DNA of 12,142 nt, taken from CAYGGE01 sp966250865 (GTDB lineage Bacteria; Patescibacteriota; UBA1384; CAYGGE01). Below the pieces are notes generated by a model. The model saw nothing but the letters and a program-made list of their open reading frames with translations, was not told where the DNA came from and did not search any database. The translations under genes and the position numbers were made by a program. Location: NCBI GenBank assembly GCA_966250865.1, contig CBINIT010000030.1, positions 1-12,142 of the forward strand, given 5' to 3'. Positions 11,790 to 12,142 of this stretch are shown here, piece by piece; within the stretch, counting starts at the first letter, position 1; each line of letters starts with the position of its first letter.

Positions 11790-12142
11790 TCAAAGCAATG
11801 CCTGAAGCGGCGCAACGCCCAGTGGAACAAGCATCTCTTCTTTCGTGAGTCCACCGTGAATACCGAGCATCTCGAAGGGGAGGTCAGGGAAAAATTCATA
11901 CCAAACATGAAAGCCAGGCTTTGGAAGAACAAGTAGATTCCCGACACGTCGGGTAAAAGTTTTGGTAGGATTATTGAGACCGAAAAGGCCATCCTTCAGA
12001 GCATCTGCTACGAGCATGACCTCAGCTTTGCCTTCTAGCTCCTTCTTCAAAAAGTCCATGACAGTGTTGAGTTTGTCTGACTGGATGTAGAGAAAGACGT
12101 CATGTGGGCTGCCGCTTGGCAAGATGAGTTTATGGTTCTTAC
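11790..12142 (-). CDS. Alkaline phosphatase superfamily protein, C-terminal part (5'-truncated)
   Basis: The frame is open from the window edge down to a TGA at 11790-11792, giving 117 residues of an incomplete gene; its start lies beyond the window. The end carries the pattern 'RVGNLLVLPKPGFHVWYEF' and 'HGGLTKEEMLVPLG'. The HGG(L/A)..EEM.VP motif is typical of the C-terminal metal site of alkaline phosphatase-like phosphodiesterases, nucleotide pyrophosphatases and PglZ proteins, where the His binds metal. The catalytic Ser/Thr and other metal ligands would be in the missing part. The TTG at 12122 is in frame but is not a likely start. No clear terminator follows. Confidence 0.75.
   Translation of the reverse strand, partial: KNHKLILPSGSPHDVFLYIQSDKLNTVMDFLKKELEGKAEVMLVADALKDGLFGLNNPTKTFTRRVGNLLVLPKPGFHVWYEFFPDLPFEMLGIHGGLTKEEMLVPLGVAPLQALL

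Overview
The window reads as a piece of a compact bacterial chromosome, probably from the Candidate Phyla Radiation (Patescibacteria). This is inference from gene content: a degenerate PP2C-like protein, a two-part CxxC zinc-ribbon protein with an acidic Ser/Asp tail, a short four-cysteine bL28, several small one-helix membrane proteins, and almost no pathway clustering. Promoters look sigma70-like (TTGACW, 17 nt, TATACT). UAG, UAA and UGA all appear to be used as stops. No plasmid, phage, insertion sequence or CRISPR signal was seen.

Layout. 1-681 (-): 3'-truncated PP2C-like gene. 792-2878 (-): a tight operon of M32 carboxypeptidase, DUF1653 protein and pterin-4a-carbinolamine dehydratase, closed by a terminator. 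2938-3276 (+): ASCH-domain protein. 3275-4889 (-): a GC-rich aspartate kinase gene with its own promoter, a short Thr/Lys/Met-rich leader peptide and an attenuator. 4869-5702 (-): EEP-family hydrolase. 5806-6012 (+): small acidic coiled-coil protein. 6036-6187 (-): tRNA-Pro(GGG) with promoter and terminator. About 6172-6440 (-): a candidate structured RNA of unknown class. 6488-7120 (-): M50 membrane protease, divergent from rpmB (7225-7440, +). 7502-7879 (-): zinc-ribbon protein with a long leader. 8055-9065 (-): UPF0104/MprF-like membrane protein. 9101-9724 (-): histidine phosphatase. 9976-10884 (+): exported, membrane-anchored protein of unknown function. 11106-11240 and 11445-11663 (-): two small membrane proteins. 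11790-12142 (-): 5'-truncated C-terminal part of an alkaline-phosphatase-superfamily enzyme.

The most striking element is upstream of aspartate kinase. A consensus promoter drives a 24-codon leader that starts 6 nt after the -10 box and contains TATTKTTKKM. Its codons overlap RNA segments that can fold as 1:2, 2:3 or 3:4, and 3:4 is an intrinsic terminator. This is the architecture of ribosome-mediated attenuation, responding to threonine and lysine (possibly methionine), the end products of the aspartate pathway. The second strong element is the roughly 270-nt structured RNA between the M50 gene and tRNA-Pro. It has paired ends and two C(UUCG)G hairpins, and it does not match RNase P RNA, tmRNA or SRP RNA by eye.
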